Assembly: GCF_905475465.1 (NCBI RefSeq)
Contig: NC_062247.1
Coordinates: 2,294,001 to 2,358,000, forward strand
Origin: Pieris napi
Taxonomy: Eukaryota > Arthropoda > Insecta > Lepidoptera > Pieridae
DNA length: 64,000 nt
Direction of reading: 5' to 3'
Positions 1 to 13,800 of the stretch are shown piece after piece (positions within the stretch are counted from its first letter, which is position 1; each line of letters starts with the position of its first letter). A model generated the notes under the pieces. It saw nothing but the letters and a program-made list of their open reading frames with translations. It did no database searches and was not told the origin of the DNA. The position numbers and the translations under genes are program-made.

Positions 1-167
1 AAGTAATTTTGACACTTACTTTAAAAAAAATATTCAATTACTTTATTAGTGGTGGAGTGCTAAAATCGTAAAGTTTCGTTAATCATATTAAAAAAAATTG
101 TAGTTATAGTTCATGTTTATACCAGCGATTGATCGATTGGACGGAATTTAGTGAAGATACACACAAC

Positions 168-271
168 AGGCCGGCAACGCACTCGCGAGCTCTCTGGCAT
201 TGAGTGTCCATGGGCGCCGGTATCACTTAACATCCTCCTGCCCGTTTGCCCCCTGTTCTATAAAAAAAAAA
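168..271 (+). mobile_element. Non-LTR retrotransposon 3' end (family X) with A-run
   Basis: It starts GGCCGGCAACGCACTCG and ends CCCCTGTTCTATAAAAAAAAA. The same 3' end recurs many times here; longer copies (15936-16430, 40541-40890) extend upstream into an ORF2 C-terminus resembling jockey-like elements (RAVRIVDD..., LDPLALRRE). A 5'-truncated insertion. Confidence 0.7.
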
Positions 272-274
272 CTC

Positions 275-352
275 TATTGGTGCACAGCCGGGGTTCGAAC
301 CTACGACTTCAAGGATGAAAGTCGTACGCTGAAGCCACTAGACCAATACTGC
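275..352 (-). mobile_element. SINE-A, truncated head only
   Basis: Read on the minus strand it is a tRNA-like head, with A-box-like TGGTCTAGTGG and B-box-like GGTTCGAACCC. It is the 5' end of the SINE family seen at full length at 711-990. Confidence 0.7.
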
Positions 353-710
353 GTGTATTTGTCGTAAGAATAAATATATTTTTCCAAGAAGGCAACAAGT
401 ATAATTAGAACCAATTTGATATCGATAAAATTGTCGTTTGAGTACTTACGCATGAGAACTCAAATGAATAGAAACGATTGTTTAAACTATAATCGTCTAG
501 AATAATTACCACTTAACAAACATTAGTATGTTGTTTAGTATAAAATATATATAGAGCTCACTATTTCTATTTCAATCTTGAGGTATTTTAGTTCGAAATT
601 TGAACGTTACGTTTAAGTACGTTGAAGCAACGTACAACATATAATTTTTTTAGAAGACCATATTCATATTTGTATTTTTTTTACAGAATAACGCATTTTA
701 ATGTTGATGA

Positions 711-990
711 GCAGTGTTGGCCTAGTGGCTTCAGCGTGCGACTCTCATCCCTGAGGTCGTAGGTTCGATCCAGGCTGCACCAATGGACTTTCTTTCTATG
801 TGCGCATTTAACATTCGCTCGAACGGTGAAGGAAAACATCGTGAGGAAACATGTCTTAGACTCAAAAAGTCGACGGCGTGTGTCAAGCACAGGAGGCCGA
901 TCATCTACTTGCCTATTAGATTGCCAAATGTTCATGAAACAGATACATAAATCTAAGGCCCAGACCTAAAGGGGTTGTAGCGCCACTGAT
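711..990 (+). mobile_element. SINE-A, near full length
   Basis: It begins GCAGTGTTGGCCTAGTGGCTT (A box), followed by GGTCGTAGGTTCGATCC (B box), and a non-tRNA body ending GTTGTAGCGCCACTG with a TTTA-rich tail. Nine copies occur in the window. It may be the lepidopteran SINE group called Metulj; that name is a guess from memory. Confidence 0.85.
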
Positions 991-1069
991 TTATTTATTT
1001 TATTTTTATTTTCTATACAGAATTTGTCCGCTGTCTTGGCTTCAGGGGAAGTGTGTCATGGATATGTTA

Positions 1070-1378
1070 ACGTAAAATTGTAAACACCGTTAGATTGTAA
1101 TCTATCTCGCGAGATTATAAACTGTCGAAAGATTGTGAACCTCAGCGTACTGCTTACAATTTAACGTATTATTATTCGGTAGATTGTACTACACTAACTT
1201 AGTTATCATTCAAACTTCTTTGGTCAATTACAGATTAGTTTTACTTCCCAACAATTTCATATAACTACCGAATAATAATACGTTAATTTGTAAGCAGTTC
1301 GTTGAGGTTCACAATCTTTCGACAGTTTACAATCTCGCGAGATAGATTACAATCTAACGGTTTTTACAATTTTACGGT
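1070..1378. mobile_element. Foldback MITE, ~310 bp
   Basis: Long imperfect inverted arms (about 115 bp each) start ACGTAAAATTGTAAACACCG on the left and the complement of TACAATTTTACGGT on the right; they share CTATCTCGCGAGAT and ACCGAATAATAATACG. A loop of about 80 bp separates them. No coding capacity. Confidence 0.8.
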
Positions 1379-2334
1379 GACAGATACATAGATCCACCGC
1401 TGGTTTTGTCGTGATGACGTAATTCCGTTATTTTCTGTCAGTGCCAGGCAATTATGAGTCATTGAATAATTGTTTTACTAAGACTAGAATCATCGTTCCA
1501 CAACTTAGCCTTTTATGGTACATTTAGACGCACCCAACTGAAGCTGCCTATCGACGTATAACCGAGCCAATACGTCTTAAGCTTTAACCTCTCAAGTAAG
1601 GAGCATACCAATTTTTAAAATTTCCCGGATTTTAAGCCCACGCATTTAACAATCCTCTAGTAGTAGTGACAAAATAATCGAAATTTCTCATAAACGTTTA
1701 CAACATAATTAAGTATATTCTATCATGTTAGTGGATGTTGCAATATTATTAATGAGAAATATGTAAATATCCCAACCTACCAGACCGGAAAATTCACCTA
1801 AAAATGCATTTTTTTGTATAACAAAGGGCAAAGGAAGTCGAAATAAAAAACATACATTGAACTAAGTCACACGTAATTCGGCTATGTTGTGTGATGGTGT
1901 GAAACAAAGTGTACATGTACGTGGGGTGCGCTTATGATGCAGGTGATTTAGCACTATGGATATTCTTAATACTGCTTAATATTCCGAGATAGCATAAACA
2001 AGTCAAGGCTTAAATAGTGGTCATTGTTTGTCCGGGCTAGACCTGTCAAGTAATACCCATGAACTCTCTCAATAACACAGGGAAAAGATTAAAGAATTAG
2101 TACGCTCCCACTTAATCGTCCATTGATATTACGTTAACACCTACATCCGTATAAGCAATAATATCATCTTCCGTCACGTTTATATTATTAAAAGGTACTT
2201 TATCCAAATGGTAAACATTAAAATTCGCATTAAATAAATTCATAACTCAAATATGTTTGTCTTAAAAGATAATTAGAAGCTAAAGCTTTCTAATATTTAA
2301 TAATTTTATTCATAACTTTCTTCTCATTTATTCG
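1379..2334. other. No gene or element recognised
   Basis: AT-rich sequence with frequent stops in all frames; nothing was recognised. Confidence 0.5.
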
Positions 2335-2540
2335 CAAGTTTTTTATGGAACAGAGGGCAATCGCCAGGAGTCTCACCTGATGGTGAGTCATACCGCTGCG
2401 CATGGACACTCTCAATGCCAATGGGCTCGCGAGTGCGTGGCCGGCCTTTTAAGAATTGGTTCTTGAATACGGTCAAGTGGAAGGAGCTGATACTCCATGT
2501 GGAGCCGGATTTGCGCTTTATAGTAGATAGTATCGACAAA
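2335..2540 (-). mobile_element. Family X non-LTR 3' end fragment
   Basis: The complement carries GGCCGGCCACGCACTCGCG and ATTGAGAGTGTCCATG. The copy is decayed. Confidence 0.65.
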
Positions 2541-2620
2541 GGGTGTTTTTTGGAAGTGGAACCTCTTAGTAATATATAATTAATAACACAGTATCTTAGA
2601 TAATATGTAATTAATTACAT

Positions 2621-2652
2621 ATCAAAATTAACACATTAGTGTTAATTTTGAT
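2621..2652. repeat. Perfect 14-bp hairpin
   Basis: ATCAAAATTAACAC, four-base loop ATTA, then GTGTTAATTTTGAT. It is AT-rich and may be the core of a small palindrome. Confidence 0.7.
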
Positions 2653-2659
2653 GTAAGAT

Positions 2660-5600
2660 TAAAACTCGAGACTTAAAATATGCGTCAAAATTAAATTCGT
2701 TTTCGAGATACGGCAACCAAACTTAGCGCAAAATCTCTACACTGAATTTTACCCTAAGCTAGACTAAAATATATACGATATCGAACAAGGTATTCGATAC
2801 ATGAGCAGAGAAAAATTGCAGATGGTATCTTTTGGAATCAAACCGAATAAAGAATCGGAGTGCCGTGGCATGTAGTTGCTGGGCATCTCCGTTGTTAATG
2901 GGTATTAAAGATTTTTATTTATTGTAAAATAAACCTTTATTGTACTTAATCTATTATGGGTGCTTTTTACATTATTTACTAATATGACAAAAGCTTCCTC
3001 CAAATGTCGGAATATTCTATGTATTATACGAACGTTTAAACCATTTATGGTACAAGTGAGTATACCACTTCTTAACAAATATAAAACTTTCAGAAGTTTC
3101 CACAGATGTTTTAGTATAACAAAAAGAAATATTATTTAGATTTTAATCGCCCGATAACTAAAAAAAGTATTGTTTAGGTTTATATTTTTCACATCTGCAA
3201 AAGAATCGTAATTTGCGCAATTCAATTTCCAATACTAAGCTTGTCTAATCCTTTATATACATAAGACAATGATTTGACCAGAACGTTTTTAAAACTACTT
3301 AAGACAATGTTCATTCTAAATCTTTTAATGAGAAAGTTAAACAACTTTCTCTTAACAACTATTATACATAGATAGAGTGTACCTTACCATACATACCTAC
3401 GTATCTACTACTCTGCTACTAGTAAAAAAAAAATTAACAAATTTATTTATTTAAAGTAAAACATAAAATAAATAGACACATTGGACATATCCAAAAAAAA
3501 AAGGTTCACTGATGAAAAATCCAATACAAAGTAAAACACGACAAAACATGACAGCACAAAATTTAACACCAAACTAGCAGCTATAAAAAAAACAAGGAAG
3601 ATACAAGGCTTAAGACATTAAGACTTTCAACTTATTCTTAAATGAAGCAGTAGAGGATGTCAACAATACTATACTTTGTCACTACTGTCTGCCTGTAATG
3701 CCCCAAATGGCATTATTAACGCAGGAAGCAATTGGATCACAAGGGAGTTCGTTTATATGACATACGAGAAAAAGTATCGAAATTTTCTGATCTTTTTATG
3801 GCAACTTCTCTTTCCTGCTTGCATAATAAAGAAATTCACATACATCTAGAAATTGAGACTCAGCCCTAGTAAGAACGTAAAACGAAAGATGTTATAAACA
3901 AATGAAGGTATAACTCTAAATATATATTTTATTAGTGTCGGTTAAGAATATTGTAAATACTGATTATTTGTGTGTTGGAAATATATGTCTGTTTATTCTA
4001 AACTGAATAATAAGTATGTAGAATTTTCTTTTCGATATAATAATATGTAATAAGTATATAAAATTAGTTGTTACATTGTTTTTTTTAATATAGATATTTT
4101 TATAACAAAAAAGGGTTTTTATTTTTAATTTATGTAAAACTATTCGAGATTAGTGCAGGGATTCGTAATGAAGTGGAGCATTTAAATGTTTGAATTTGGC
4201 TATAAAATTGCATAATGCTGCAATGTTTTACACTATTAACGGTCCGACTTGCGAATCAATTAAATAATTAAGTGATTTTTAAGTTGCTTTCTGTAATATT
4301 AAGGACACCTACGATAAAAACTTGCAAAATAATTTATAGCAATTATTATGTCAAAATATCATTATTTATACGGAAGGTTATCAAGATTTTTTTTTATTAT
4401 TTGCTTAATATTTACAACAATGTTTTTGTCATGGATATTAATACTGCGCTCGAGGTTGTTTACTGCAAAATGACAGGATATTATAGTAATTGAGAGAGCA
4501 ACGTTGGCCGTGCGTTTACAATTTACAACTATGCTCCAGTAAAAAAAAATCTTTTCGCATTTATAACTCAATTATACGGTGAAATTATCGTGACGAAACC
4601 ACAAAGGCACGCCGCCGTTGACTTCAGAAACAACCGCGTGTCAGTCAGGTAGTTAGGTACAGAAGACAAATCTACTTGGCTATTTAAAAAAAACTTGATA
4701 CAGAAACAACCAAAGGTTATAGCATAAAATGAACGTTACTTCTTAATTAGTTTTCGATGTTGTCATGTATTTGTAAGTTGTTATTGCTGTCACACGTTAC
4801 GTTTTCTGATACAAGTTTACTTAAATAAGCACTTATGAAGTTAAAATATTCAATTTTGAAATTTTTACCGGATTGAGTGGCTGGTAATTTGGTACTTAAT
4901 TGAAATTACAATTACGCTGAAATATCGTGTGGACGAAACTTTAATTTTGAAATATTTTATCCATAGCGGAACTTTAGTGACAGATTTTTAAAGTCCCACT
5001 TTTAATATAAAAATAAGAAATCTCTTATGCCTTGTTAACTTTTTATTCTCTACTAATTCATTTTAAGATTCTTTCATGAACATAATACAGTATTATGTAA
5101 TTTAACGAACGACTGATTTAATTTATAGTAAATTTGTTGAATTACGAATTAAGTTCGGTAGCGGTTGTTGTATGGATATGTTCAAATTAAACACTTTGTT
5201 TGAAGCTGGGTAACAACTGGCTTTAATTGTTTAAAACGTGAGTTTATAACAAAGATAACATTAGGGGTAGTGGGGTTGCGACGCTAGATTAACAAAAAAA
5301 TAACTTGACTTATCCAAGAGCTCGTAAATCTAAGTTACATAATAATAGTGATAATTATCGGAAACGAGAATGTTAAAATACAATTTATGGGTGTGGTAAA
5401 ACCAAAGGACTCATTTTGGCTTTAAGTGTGCGATGATTGCTTACATTTTGGTTACGCTTCTACTTATTTACTAAAATATGTATATTTAACTTAACTGATG
5501 TTAGGTTACATAACTCATAGTGCCACCTTAAAACAGCTCCAAATTTTTTGTTACATATTTTCATCACTCGTCGATGGTGTACAATGCAATAATTGGTCCG
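2660..5600. other. AT-rich stretch, no gene recognised
   Basis: Only short open frames without splice or family support. Low-complexity A and T runs are common. Confidence 0.5.
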
Positions 5601-6416
5601 AGAGCTGGCGCCAATTTTTGGGCAGGTATTTGAGGCAAGCTGAAAACTTGTCACATACCTCTCCTATTATATTCCAACACGGAATTGCAGACCTGGCTGG
5701 TGAGTAGCGGGGCTAAATCAACCCCTACATTTTTAAAAATATTATTTTTTTTTCCCCAAAAATATATTTGAGGCAATACACAATTTATATATGTTGCAGT
5801 GTAATACTTAATAAATACGAAAAAAAATAAGCCAGACAATTTAATCGGGGCTGTAACATTGCCAGACGCGTGCAAACATTTTTTGCAAAAAATTGTAAAA
5901 AATGTTTTTGAGGCAGCTTAAAATTTTAATGGAATGTTATTTATAACTATAAAATTAGATTCCCAAAAAGACAGATCATTTTGGTAGGGCTTTCTACCTG
6001 CCAGGTGATCAAACAAATAATGGATGAGTACGGGCCTGTACTACTATAGACAAGCTGTAGTATGAGAGAGAGCGCATTTCGACAGCTGTCTTCGTTCTTG
6101 ATTGCCGCGTTACTATTGGCTCTAGCGAGGCCACGTGACTTACAATAACCCATGAGGTTTCTAGTTAGAATTTCGGAGTAAAAAATAAAAAAAAACGGAA
6201 TTTATACTAAATACATTTTGCATAAAAGTGATTGTATTGATTTATGGACGTTGAAGGGACATAATTTTTTGATTTCTTTTTTATCTTAAAAAATTAGTTA
6301 TTAGCCCCGCTACTCACCAGCCAGGTCTGCAATTCAGTGTTGGAATATAATAGGAGAGGTATGTGACAAGTTTTCAGCTTGCCTCAAATACCTGCCCAAA
6401 AATTGGTGCCAGCTCT
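5601..6416. mobile_element. Foldback element, 816 bp with 116-bp inverted ends
   Basis: Arm 5601-5716 (AGAGCTGGCGCCAATTTTTG to TAGCGGGGCTAA) is repeated in inverse at 6301-6416 with few changes. The arms encode no known protein. The interior has no transposase-like frame. Flanking duplications were not identified. Confidence 0.8.
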
Positions 6417-6990
6417 CCTACTAAATGTGGTGGCTCTTTAACCCTATATAAATTTATTAAAACATCAAGATATGTGAAATTAATGATGGAAGGTACAAAT
6501 TTAATAATACTACTATCCTTATGTAATATACTGGGAACTGAGACAATATCATTTACATCATGCATGTAATATTATGAGTTTTTTAAATTTTTTAAGGGGT
6601 CCAAAGCCATGAAGAGAACAATAGAAAAAAAATTGGAGCTGTTTTAAGATGAAGCCGTGATTCGACAAATTTACCTAATCGATATATTTAATTGATTTTA
6701 ACAAGGAATTTAAAAAGTAATTACCACCAGCTCTTAACTTCAAGTAGATTAATAATGAAATGTAACAGCTTATACTGGTTCTTTATCTCTGTTAATCACT
6801 TGTTATTATTTAAACAGGAATTAATTATATTATTAACTTGATAAACAAATATAAACTGATTAGTTTGCAGTTCATGGGGACTGTCGCCAATTTATTGCGA
6901 CTCCGGTCCCGATGTTGAGTTTTTGTACCCAGCGACCAGAACGTTGCGATATCTACCGTATTATTTATAAAATAGAAGCAAGTAGCAATA

Positions 6991-7068
6991 TAAGGGCCTT
7001 ATAGCCTAGCTGTCTTATTAGGTGTCCGTTAGGTATCGGGTTCGATTCTCGTTCGGAGCGCAAGTTTA
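6991..7068 (+). mobile_element. tRNA-derived SINE-like head, degenerate
   Basis: TATAGCCTAGCTGTCTTA (A-box-like) and ATCGGGTTCGATTCTCG (B box) have tRNA-like spacing. The 5' half does not fold as a complete tRNA, so this is a SINE relic rather than a gene. Confidence 0.45.
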
Positions 7069-7599
7069 TTCTATAAAATGTGTGATCTGCCTTCGAATTT
7101 ACTGCCAATAGAATTTCTAAGGTATGCAGAGGGCAACAAACCTACGAAAGGAGACTGTGAGGTTTAGAATGTATGTATCCTAGTATAAGTCCTTGGAAAT
7201 TACAAGTGGTCTAGTAATTCAACATTTTTTTTGTCCCTGTAATTGTCCCGGAATGCGAGACCGACCCCGGAGCCTCTGTGACGCGGCTTTGTAGGAACTA
7301 CTCAAGGTACTGCAACTCGAATACCTTGGAATTAAAAAATTAGGAATATATAATCGGTTTCTATAATAAAGGTGCAACGCGAACGTTGGCATAGACTTTC
7401 CAATGATCGTTAGTTATTCTGACCTTTTATAAATTGCGTTATAGAAAATATATTTATGTCGAATCGAACTATGATATACGATCTTATTAACTTATTTAAT
7501 AGCAAAAATAATAAAACAGTTGTAAAATTAAAATAGTTACGATCATTAAAAGTACCGTAATGGGATGGTAAACCCATCTATAAAGTTGAGATTACTAGT

Positions 7600-7790
7600 T
7601 TCTACTATAATAAAGAGGAAATATTTGATTGTTTGGCTAGGCTCAAAAACTACTGGACCGATTTAAAAAATTCTTTCACCATTAGAATCCTGCATTATGC
7701 CTGATAACCATAGACTATAGATTATTTCAAAAAAGTTTGGAAGCCGTATGATAAGGCCGATAATGTGAACCAAAGTGTGAAAAAAAAAAC
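7600..7790 (+). repeat. Dispersed insect repeat fragment
   Basis: CTACTATAATAAAGAGGAAA, GGCTCAAAAACTACTGGACCG and TTCTTTCACCATTAGAA match a repeat common in lepidopteran genomes. I am not certain of its class. Confidence 0.5.
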
Positions 7791-8446
7791 CCCCCTATAT
7801 CGCGTACGCTGCGAAAACTTGACAATATATGTACCAAAGTTACGTACTACAGTTTCATAGAATCATCATTATCTACAAAAAAGTCCGAGATACCAAAAGT
7901 CTAACTATTACATATTTAATAAAATAAATATGCATCCGTGGAAAGTATTTGTACATGTTTACTACGCCCAGTACATACATTTCAACGTTTTTTTATGTCC
8001 TTATATTGGGCAGACCTGTTCTCTGCTTTATTTGCAATCAAATATACTACATAATTACTATTAAAAAATATGTATTAATACTTAAATGTATGTTTATTTA
8101 TTAAGTTAAAACTGGGTCCGTTAAATTTTTTAATAAATTGCATTTGTGTAGGAAGATTTCGATATGGAAGTGACATTATAAAAAGTGGATCACCTTAGAA
8201 AAGAAGGCCAAACTAGTTTTTGTTTGATGCTACTAATAGATTTCACTTAAAATTTTTGTATTGTATTAATTAAGCGTTTTTGTATTAATACAAAAAGTTG
8301 GCTACCTAGGCCTCGTACGTGCGGAAATGCAAATTACACCTGTTCTCTGCTTTTGGTGCTTTATGAGCTGAATTCCTCATGTCATTCACATGTGTGTATA
8401 GCGTCAGTCAGCTTAAACACATGCGAAAGCTTGGCGTTCGTATGGC

Positions 8447-8530
8447 GTATTGGGGCGAGTAGGCTCACCTGATAAACCATCCATGGGCACTCTTAATTCC
8501 AGAGGGCTCCCGAGTGCAATTTTGGCTCTT
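8447..8530 (-). mobile_element. Family X 3' end fragment, degenerate
   Basis: TAGGCTCACCTGAT and CCATGGGCACTCTTAATTCC match the complement of the family X 3' end. Confidence 0.5.
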
Positions 8531-11500
8531 TTCTTGAAGCAATTTGCACCGCACACACACTTTAGTTTCATGACATTTGCCACAAGTGCTTGGAAGCCTA
8601 CAGTTTTCTTACCCCAAAATTGTTTTCACTATTTGAATATTTATAAATAGATTTAAGAGATTGTTTGAGGTGGTCTTCTTTGAAACAAATCTACACTTAT
8701 CGAATTAAAACGTGTTTCTTAATTGTTGTAGCATTATTATACAATCATACCGACGTTTCGCTTACAGGAAGTCGGTCAAGGGCGGAAATGTGTGGCACTC
8801 GTTAAAAAAACAAAAACAAAATTATTTTGTCTATTAATCTTTATGACCAAGAAGTAGCTCAGTTTCGGTAGTTGCGCAACACCCGCAAGTTGGAATACAT
8901 TCCGAGCATATTATGATTACGGGTTTTTCGGCATCAAAAGCTCTCCAATTTTCCAATAGAAGCTAAAATCGGCCTATGCCATCGGCGGGATACGATTTTT
9001 AATTGGAAAGATTCGATAAATTTTGTTATATTAAATTGAGGACCACTTAGAAAAAGTATAAAATTTCTCTTGGTAATTCCAGATAATTAGAATTTCACAA
9101 ACCATATAGGTATTATACTTATTACTACGAGTACCATACCTATATTGCTGTTTATACGCAAATAATATACATTATAGGCAAAACCGTGTCAACTTTGAGA
9201 TGCTTTCGCAGTTTGACAATTTTATAGATTTCTAAAAATACTGCCAACATTTTACGTCTAGTAAACAACTATGAGAACGCCGTGGGGCCGTGACAAAATA
9301 TTATTATTACCACGTTAATGTATGCGTGGAATTCTAATTAATTGGTTTGTTTAAAAAAACCTATGCCTAATTTATTTTATTGTATAAGACATTTTCAATA
9401 TTAGTTTCCAGAAACATCTCGACATAATAATAAGTAATAGAGAGTAAGTTGAAATGTGAATGTCATATTTTGTGTATAAATTTAATTTAATAGGCTATTT
9501 TAGTGAGATTTAATAAAGTAATTGACATGAATATAAATTGATATTATTAATTGTAATTTGTAATGTCAATAATCATAGCTCATTACTGCTCGTCACAGTC
9601 TATTAACTATTTAGTTATCTGTTGTCATGTGTGTATAACATTTACATAATAATACAAATATTAAAACTATTCGAGAATCTTTTACCTGTAATTACTCTAT
9701 TGATTTGCGGCATCAAAATGATGATAATGAATAAAAACAATGATTGCACAGAATGTTTGTCACTAACACAATATTATCACATTTAACTTATTAACAATTG
9801 TTTACGTCACATGAATTTTATTTATGTTTCGTATTACACGTCATACTAATACGCGCGCAAAAGATCGACTGATGACAGTTTACGTGTCACAGACTACGTT
9901 TGAACATTGCCAAGTGCCGACTGAGTTAGAATTGGCGGCAAAATGAGGGTGACCATTTTTAAACAATTTAACTGCAAAAGAATGATCTTTTATTATTATT
10001 TCAGAATAATGTGTTATATTTAATATATTTAGTTCAATCGGCACGCTTACTGTACGAGATTATAGTGATTGCGATTGTAACGCATATTTTATTGGGATTT
10101 ATTCAAGTATCTGTAACAAGCTATCCTATATATTCCTATATGAGGATAATAAAAGGACTTACCTACATTGAAATTGAGCTTGATCTCTTATGACGATATG
10201 AATGACTAAAACATCTTCTAAAACAATAATAAGCCACAATTGGTCACACCGGGCAAAACTGCGAGGCAACGGCATTGAGTGACGTCTTGGCATACAATGT
10301 TAAAACAATACATTAATTATAAGTCGTGAATGTTAATTGTATCGCTTTGAGGCGCCTCTTAGGCCTCGCAATAGAGATTTTTAACGAAATGTGTTTTTTA
10401 TTAACGTACACGGCTGTTTGTCAATTAATTTTATTGGTAGGGTGTTCCAAATTTAAAAATTTCTAGTAGTCTTTACTTTTTGGACTAAGTTACATCTTTG
10501 CGTAAATGCAAAAAAACTATTTAAACATCTGTATTGTTGCATTCATGATTCCATATATGTAACCAATCCGTCGTGATCTTGAAGCACCATGTATAGCGCT
10601 CGAAAATTAAATAATTGGAATGAATTTCCAAGTAATGGACTCTAAACGTGGCAGGTTTCATGTTATTGGTATGAGCTGCGGCTATAAATATAAATTATTA
10701 TTATGTATGTCTCTGGCATAGTAATTTTTACAATTATAGTCCAATTTTAATGCTATTTTTGGTTATAAGCTGACATAATTGAAAGCGTTGTTAGCTTAGT
10801 TTTTTTAAATATAATACATATTGACCACAGAGCTATATTATTGAGGTTTTTTATTTTATACAGAACTTATTCGTCGTTTTTATTAAATAGCGTTTACAGC
10901 GTAAACATGTTTAATTTAAACACTGTAATTAGTTTATTTTTTTAAGTACGTACGTAAGTATAATGTAATTTATAAAAATATAATTTTTAACGAGAAAAAC
11001 GATGTTATCTTCCTAATTACATTACAGTAAAAATATACAAAAATTAAATGTTTAAAATTTTAAAGACTGATTTGCGTAGCGAAGTAAATAATTATGAATT
11101 TAAATAATTTTAAATATGTATGTGATTATTCTTATCTTCAACTATTAATTTAACGGTTACCGATAAGTGATGAACTATGGTTTACGGCTTCACTAATGCT
11201 ATATTTTACGGGACACAGGCCCATACTAAGCCTAGGCAATGGAAGGAATCTTATGAAGGAATATTATATAAACGTAATTTAAGCACTAATCTTATTTTCT
11301 TTTTCAAAGCTATAAAAAAGTAAATAAATAATTTGAACGACATACTGTTTTTGCAAAGGTAAATTGAATTAAACTTCAAATTCTAACACATAGTAAGCGC
11401 GAAAATAGTCGCTTTTTGAATGTAAAAAAAAGAGACAATGAAAAGCGAAATAGCTTATGTCATTGGTCCAGCGCAAGAACGTGTCAGTTGTCAATGATTT

Positions 11501-12100
11501 GACAAGTTATGTAGATCAATCACAAACGTACACATTCTTTTTCTTTTTGATCGGTAAGCTTCGGAGACAAAACTTAATGCTAATTCTCGACCACGGACGC
11601 ACCCATTTTTTAATAATATAGTTAGATAGCTTTTGCTTGATATTTACAGATTCTACATAAAAACCAATCAACCATTTGACTACTCCAGTAAAATAAATAA
11701 GAAGTGTCTCCCCTGAGTATAGTCTATGGGAAATAATAGCAGCTGTTTTGAGTCACGTCAATTAACATCTTTTATAAAGTTAAAACTATTGCCATAAAAA
11801 ATGCTTTACGCAGTTACAATGTAAGATTTTTTTTAACAATTTTATTTAACCTATTATACTAAAAGCCACTTAAGTTTATAAAGAATACAATTATGTTACA
11901 GTTACAATTGATAAGAATCGCAAAGGCAAACTAAAAAAACATATTCCTCATTACCATTTCGAGTGCGATGACATTTGAAACAGACATAACGATATTTTAC
12001 GACGCAAATTACATAAGCCAAGGTGAGGGGAATGTAAGAGAAAAGTTTATGCGTTATTTAACAATATTTTGTAATAAAATTCGTATCTAACTTTTCGTAT
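8531..12100. other. AT-rich stretch, no gene recognised
   Basis: No splice-supported frame, no tRNA and no clear element seen in this 3.5 kb. Confidence 0.5.
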
Positions 12101-12324
12101 GTTGTTACATTAAAAAATCTTGCTTCATCACGACCCTGCTGCTGGCTGGCTGGTCGGCTGTAAGTCGTGTTAGTGGCACAGCATCCTCCACAAAAAGGCG
12201 ACCGACAAAAAACACGCTTCGTCGCCTCTTCTCTCTTCTCTTCGGAGACACTCTCCTTAAAGACACAGAAATAGAATACTGGACGTTAACATATCGAATG
12301 ACGTTCAGTTTCGCGGTCATTTGG

Positions 12325-12560
12325 AGGAGAAGGCTAAATTAGCCTCTAAAAAGCTTGGTGTGCTCAGCAAGGCGAGACGGCACTTCACTCCGGGCTTCTT
12401 GTTACCTTTGGTTGGCTCTCCAGTACCAGATTCTTCCACTTGACCATAATCGAAGTAGAGCGGTTCGAATCATCAACGACCAGTCACTTTCCAAACGGCG
12501 TGATCCCTTGGCGTTTCGTAGAGATGTGGGGTGAATCTTTGAATCTATGAATCTTCTTAT
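12325..12560 (+). mobile_element. Family X non-LTR ORF2 C-terminal fragment
   Basis: The plus strand reads LEEKAKLASKKLGVLSKAR then RRHFTPGF, followed in shifted frames by RAVRIINDQSLSKRRDPLAF-like sequence. This is a reverse-transcriptase downstream region of jockey-like elements. Broken by frameshifts. Confidence 0.65.
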
Positions 12561-12599
12561 ATAAAAAAACTCAACCCTGACTTCGACAAGCCTCGGTAA

Positions 12600-12885
12600 C
12601 CTTTCTGGGGCTTTACGCGAGTAGGGGATCGGCCTCGACTGGAAGTCTTGCTGACACGACATCAATTTGCGCTTGCCATCTTATAAAGGAGAAGAGCTCG
12701 CCCAAAAAAAAGGTAGCAAGAAACGAATGGAAAAAGAGAGCCATAGACAGGGTCAGTTGGAAAAAGCTGGAGGAGGCTTTTACCCGTGAAGCGGTTCCGA
12801 TCGACGGTATTGAAGGAAGCGAGGATATAGGACAAGCAAAAGAAAAAAATGTAAATACCCTAAGCTGTATATTATAATTTGTTTT
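12600..12885 (+). mobile_element. Second non-LTR ORF C-terminal fragment
   Basis: The plus strand reads RAIDRVSWKKLEEAFTREA, resembling the DRxxWxxLEEAF ending of RTE/CR1-like elements, abutting the family X piece. Confidence 0.5.
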
Positions 12886-13083
12886 TGTCATGATTGGAAA
12901 TTAAACTTGGGCTTTATTATTATTATCTCATAAAGTTTTATTACGTGGAAGGGAAAACAATCCCGCAGTGCTCCAGTGCCTAGCCTCAAGGTGCCTGATG
13001 ATTACGTAGGAGACCACATCGACCTAACGACCTGACGAAAACTAACCTGGCACAATGTATAGAAATAATTAACGAACTGCGAC

Positions 13084-13460
13084 GTTTTTACACGCTTTAT
13101 ATTAGCTTCACCTGTATGTATGTACGTATGTATGTATGTATGTATGTAACCGACTCCTTCGGACTCGATTTTGACCCACTTTTAACGGACAGATTTAATT
13201 CAAACTTTGCGCACCTGTCAAAGATCGATGACAATGCAATAGTCCGAAAAAAAAATGAAAAAAATAAACTAAAAAATACAAAATAAATAATAGTTAAAAA
13301 AAACTAAAAAACACGCTTTTAAAGCACATCAAACTAAAAAGTGAAAAATAATTCCTAATTAAGGCTGAAAATGGTAATGAACAAAAAATACTGGTATTAT
13401 TGTGAAAAAGCGTGGGGCGCTCTGTGCCATATTTTTCGTCTATCGAGTTCGATCGAGTTT
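13084..13460 (+). repeat. Dispersed repeat family Q with TGTA microsatellite
   Basis: TTAGCTTCACCTGTATGTATG, a (TATG)n run, then CCGACTCCTTCGGACTCGAT and CACGCTTTTAAAGCACATCA. A second copy lies at 39420-39770. The class is not known to me. Confidence 0.75.
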
Positions 13461-13723
13461 TAGCTTTTTTAAACTATTATTTATTAATTGTCCGTTGGGT
13501 GAACTAACTGAAGGTCTTCTTCATGTCAGTTCCTATACTGTAAGAAATAGTGGTTTGTAAATATTTTAATCTGTTACTGTAATGTTGTTTTTCTATGTAA
13601 TGTTTCGTATGTGATATTTATGTAAACAGTTGCCGCGTTGGAGTAATCTGTCATTAGCTTATTTATTAAAAGTATAAACTAGGTTTTTGCTAGCTAGGTT
13701 TTCGCAATTAAAATACGTACAGG

Positions 13724-13800
13724 GCCGGATTTATGGGGCAACCGGGGCTGCAGCCCCGGGGCCTCCAAAAAAGAGGGGCCCCCACAATAGAGACTTCGGA
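13724..13800 (+). repeat. hAT-like terminal sequence
   Basis: CAGGGCCGGATTTATGGGG followed by CCCCGGGGCCTCC resembles the CAGGG(C/G)CGGATTTA ends of hAT-type elements. No matching second end was found. Confidence 0.4.
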
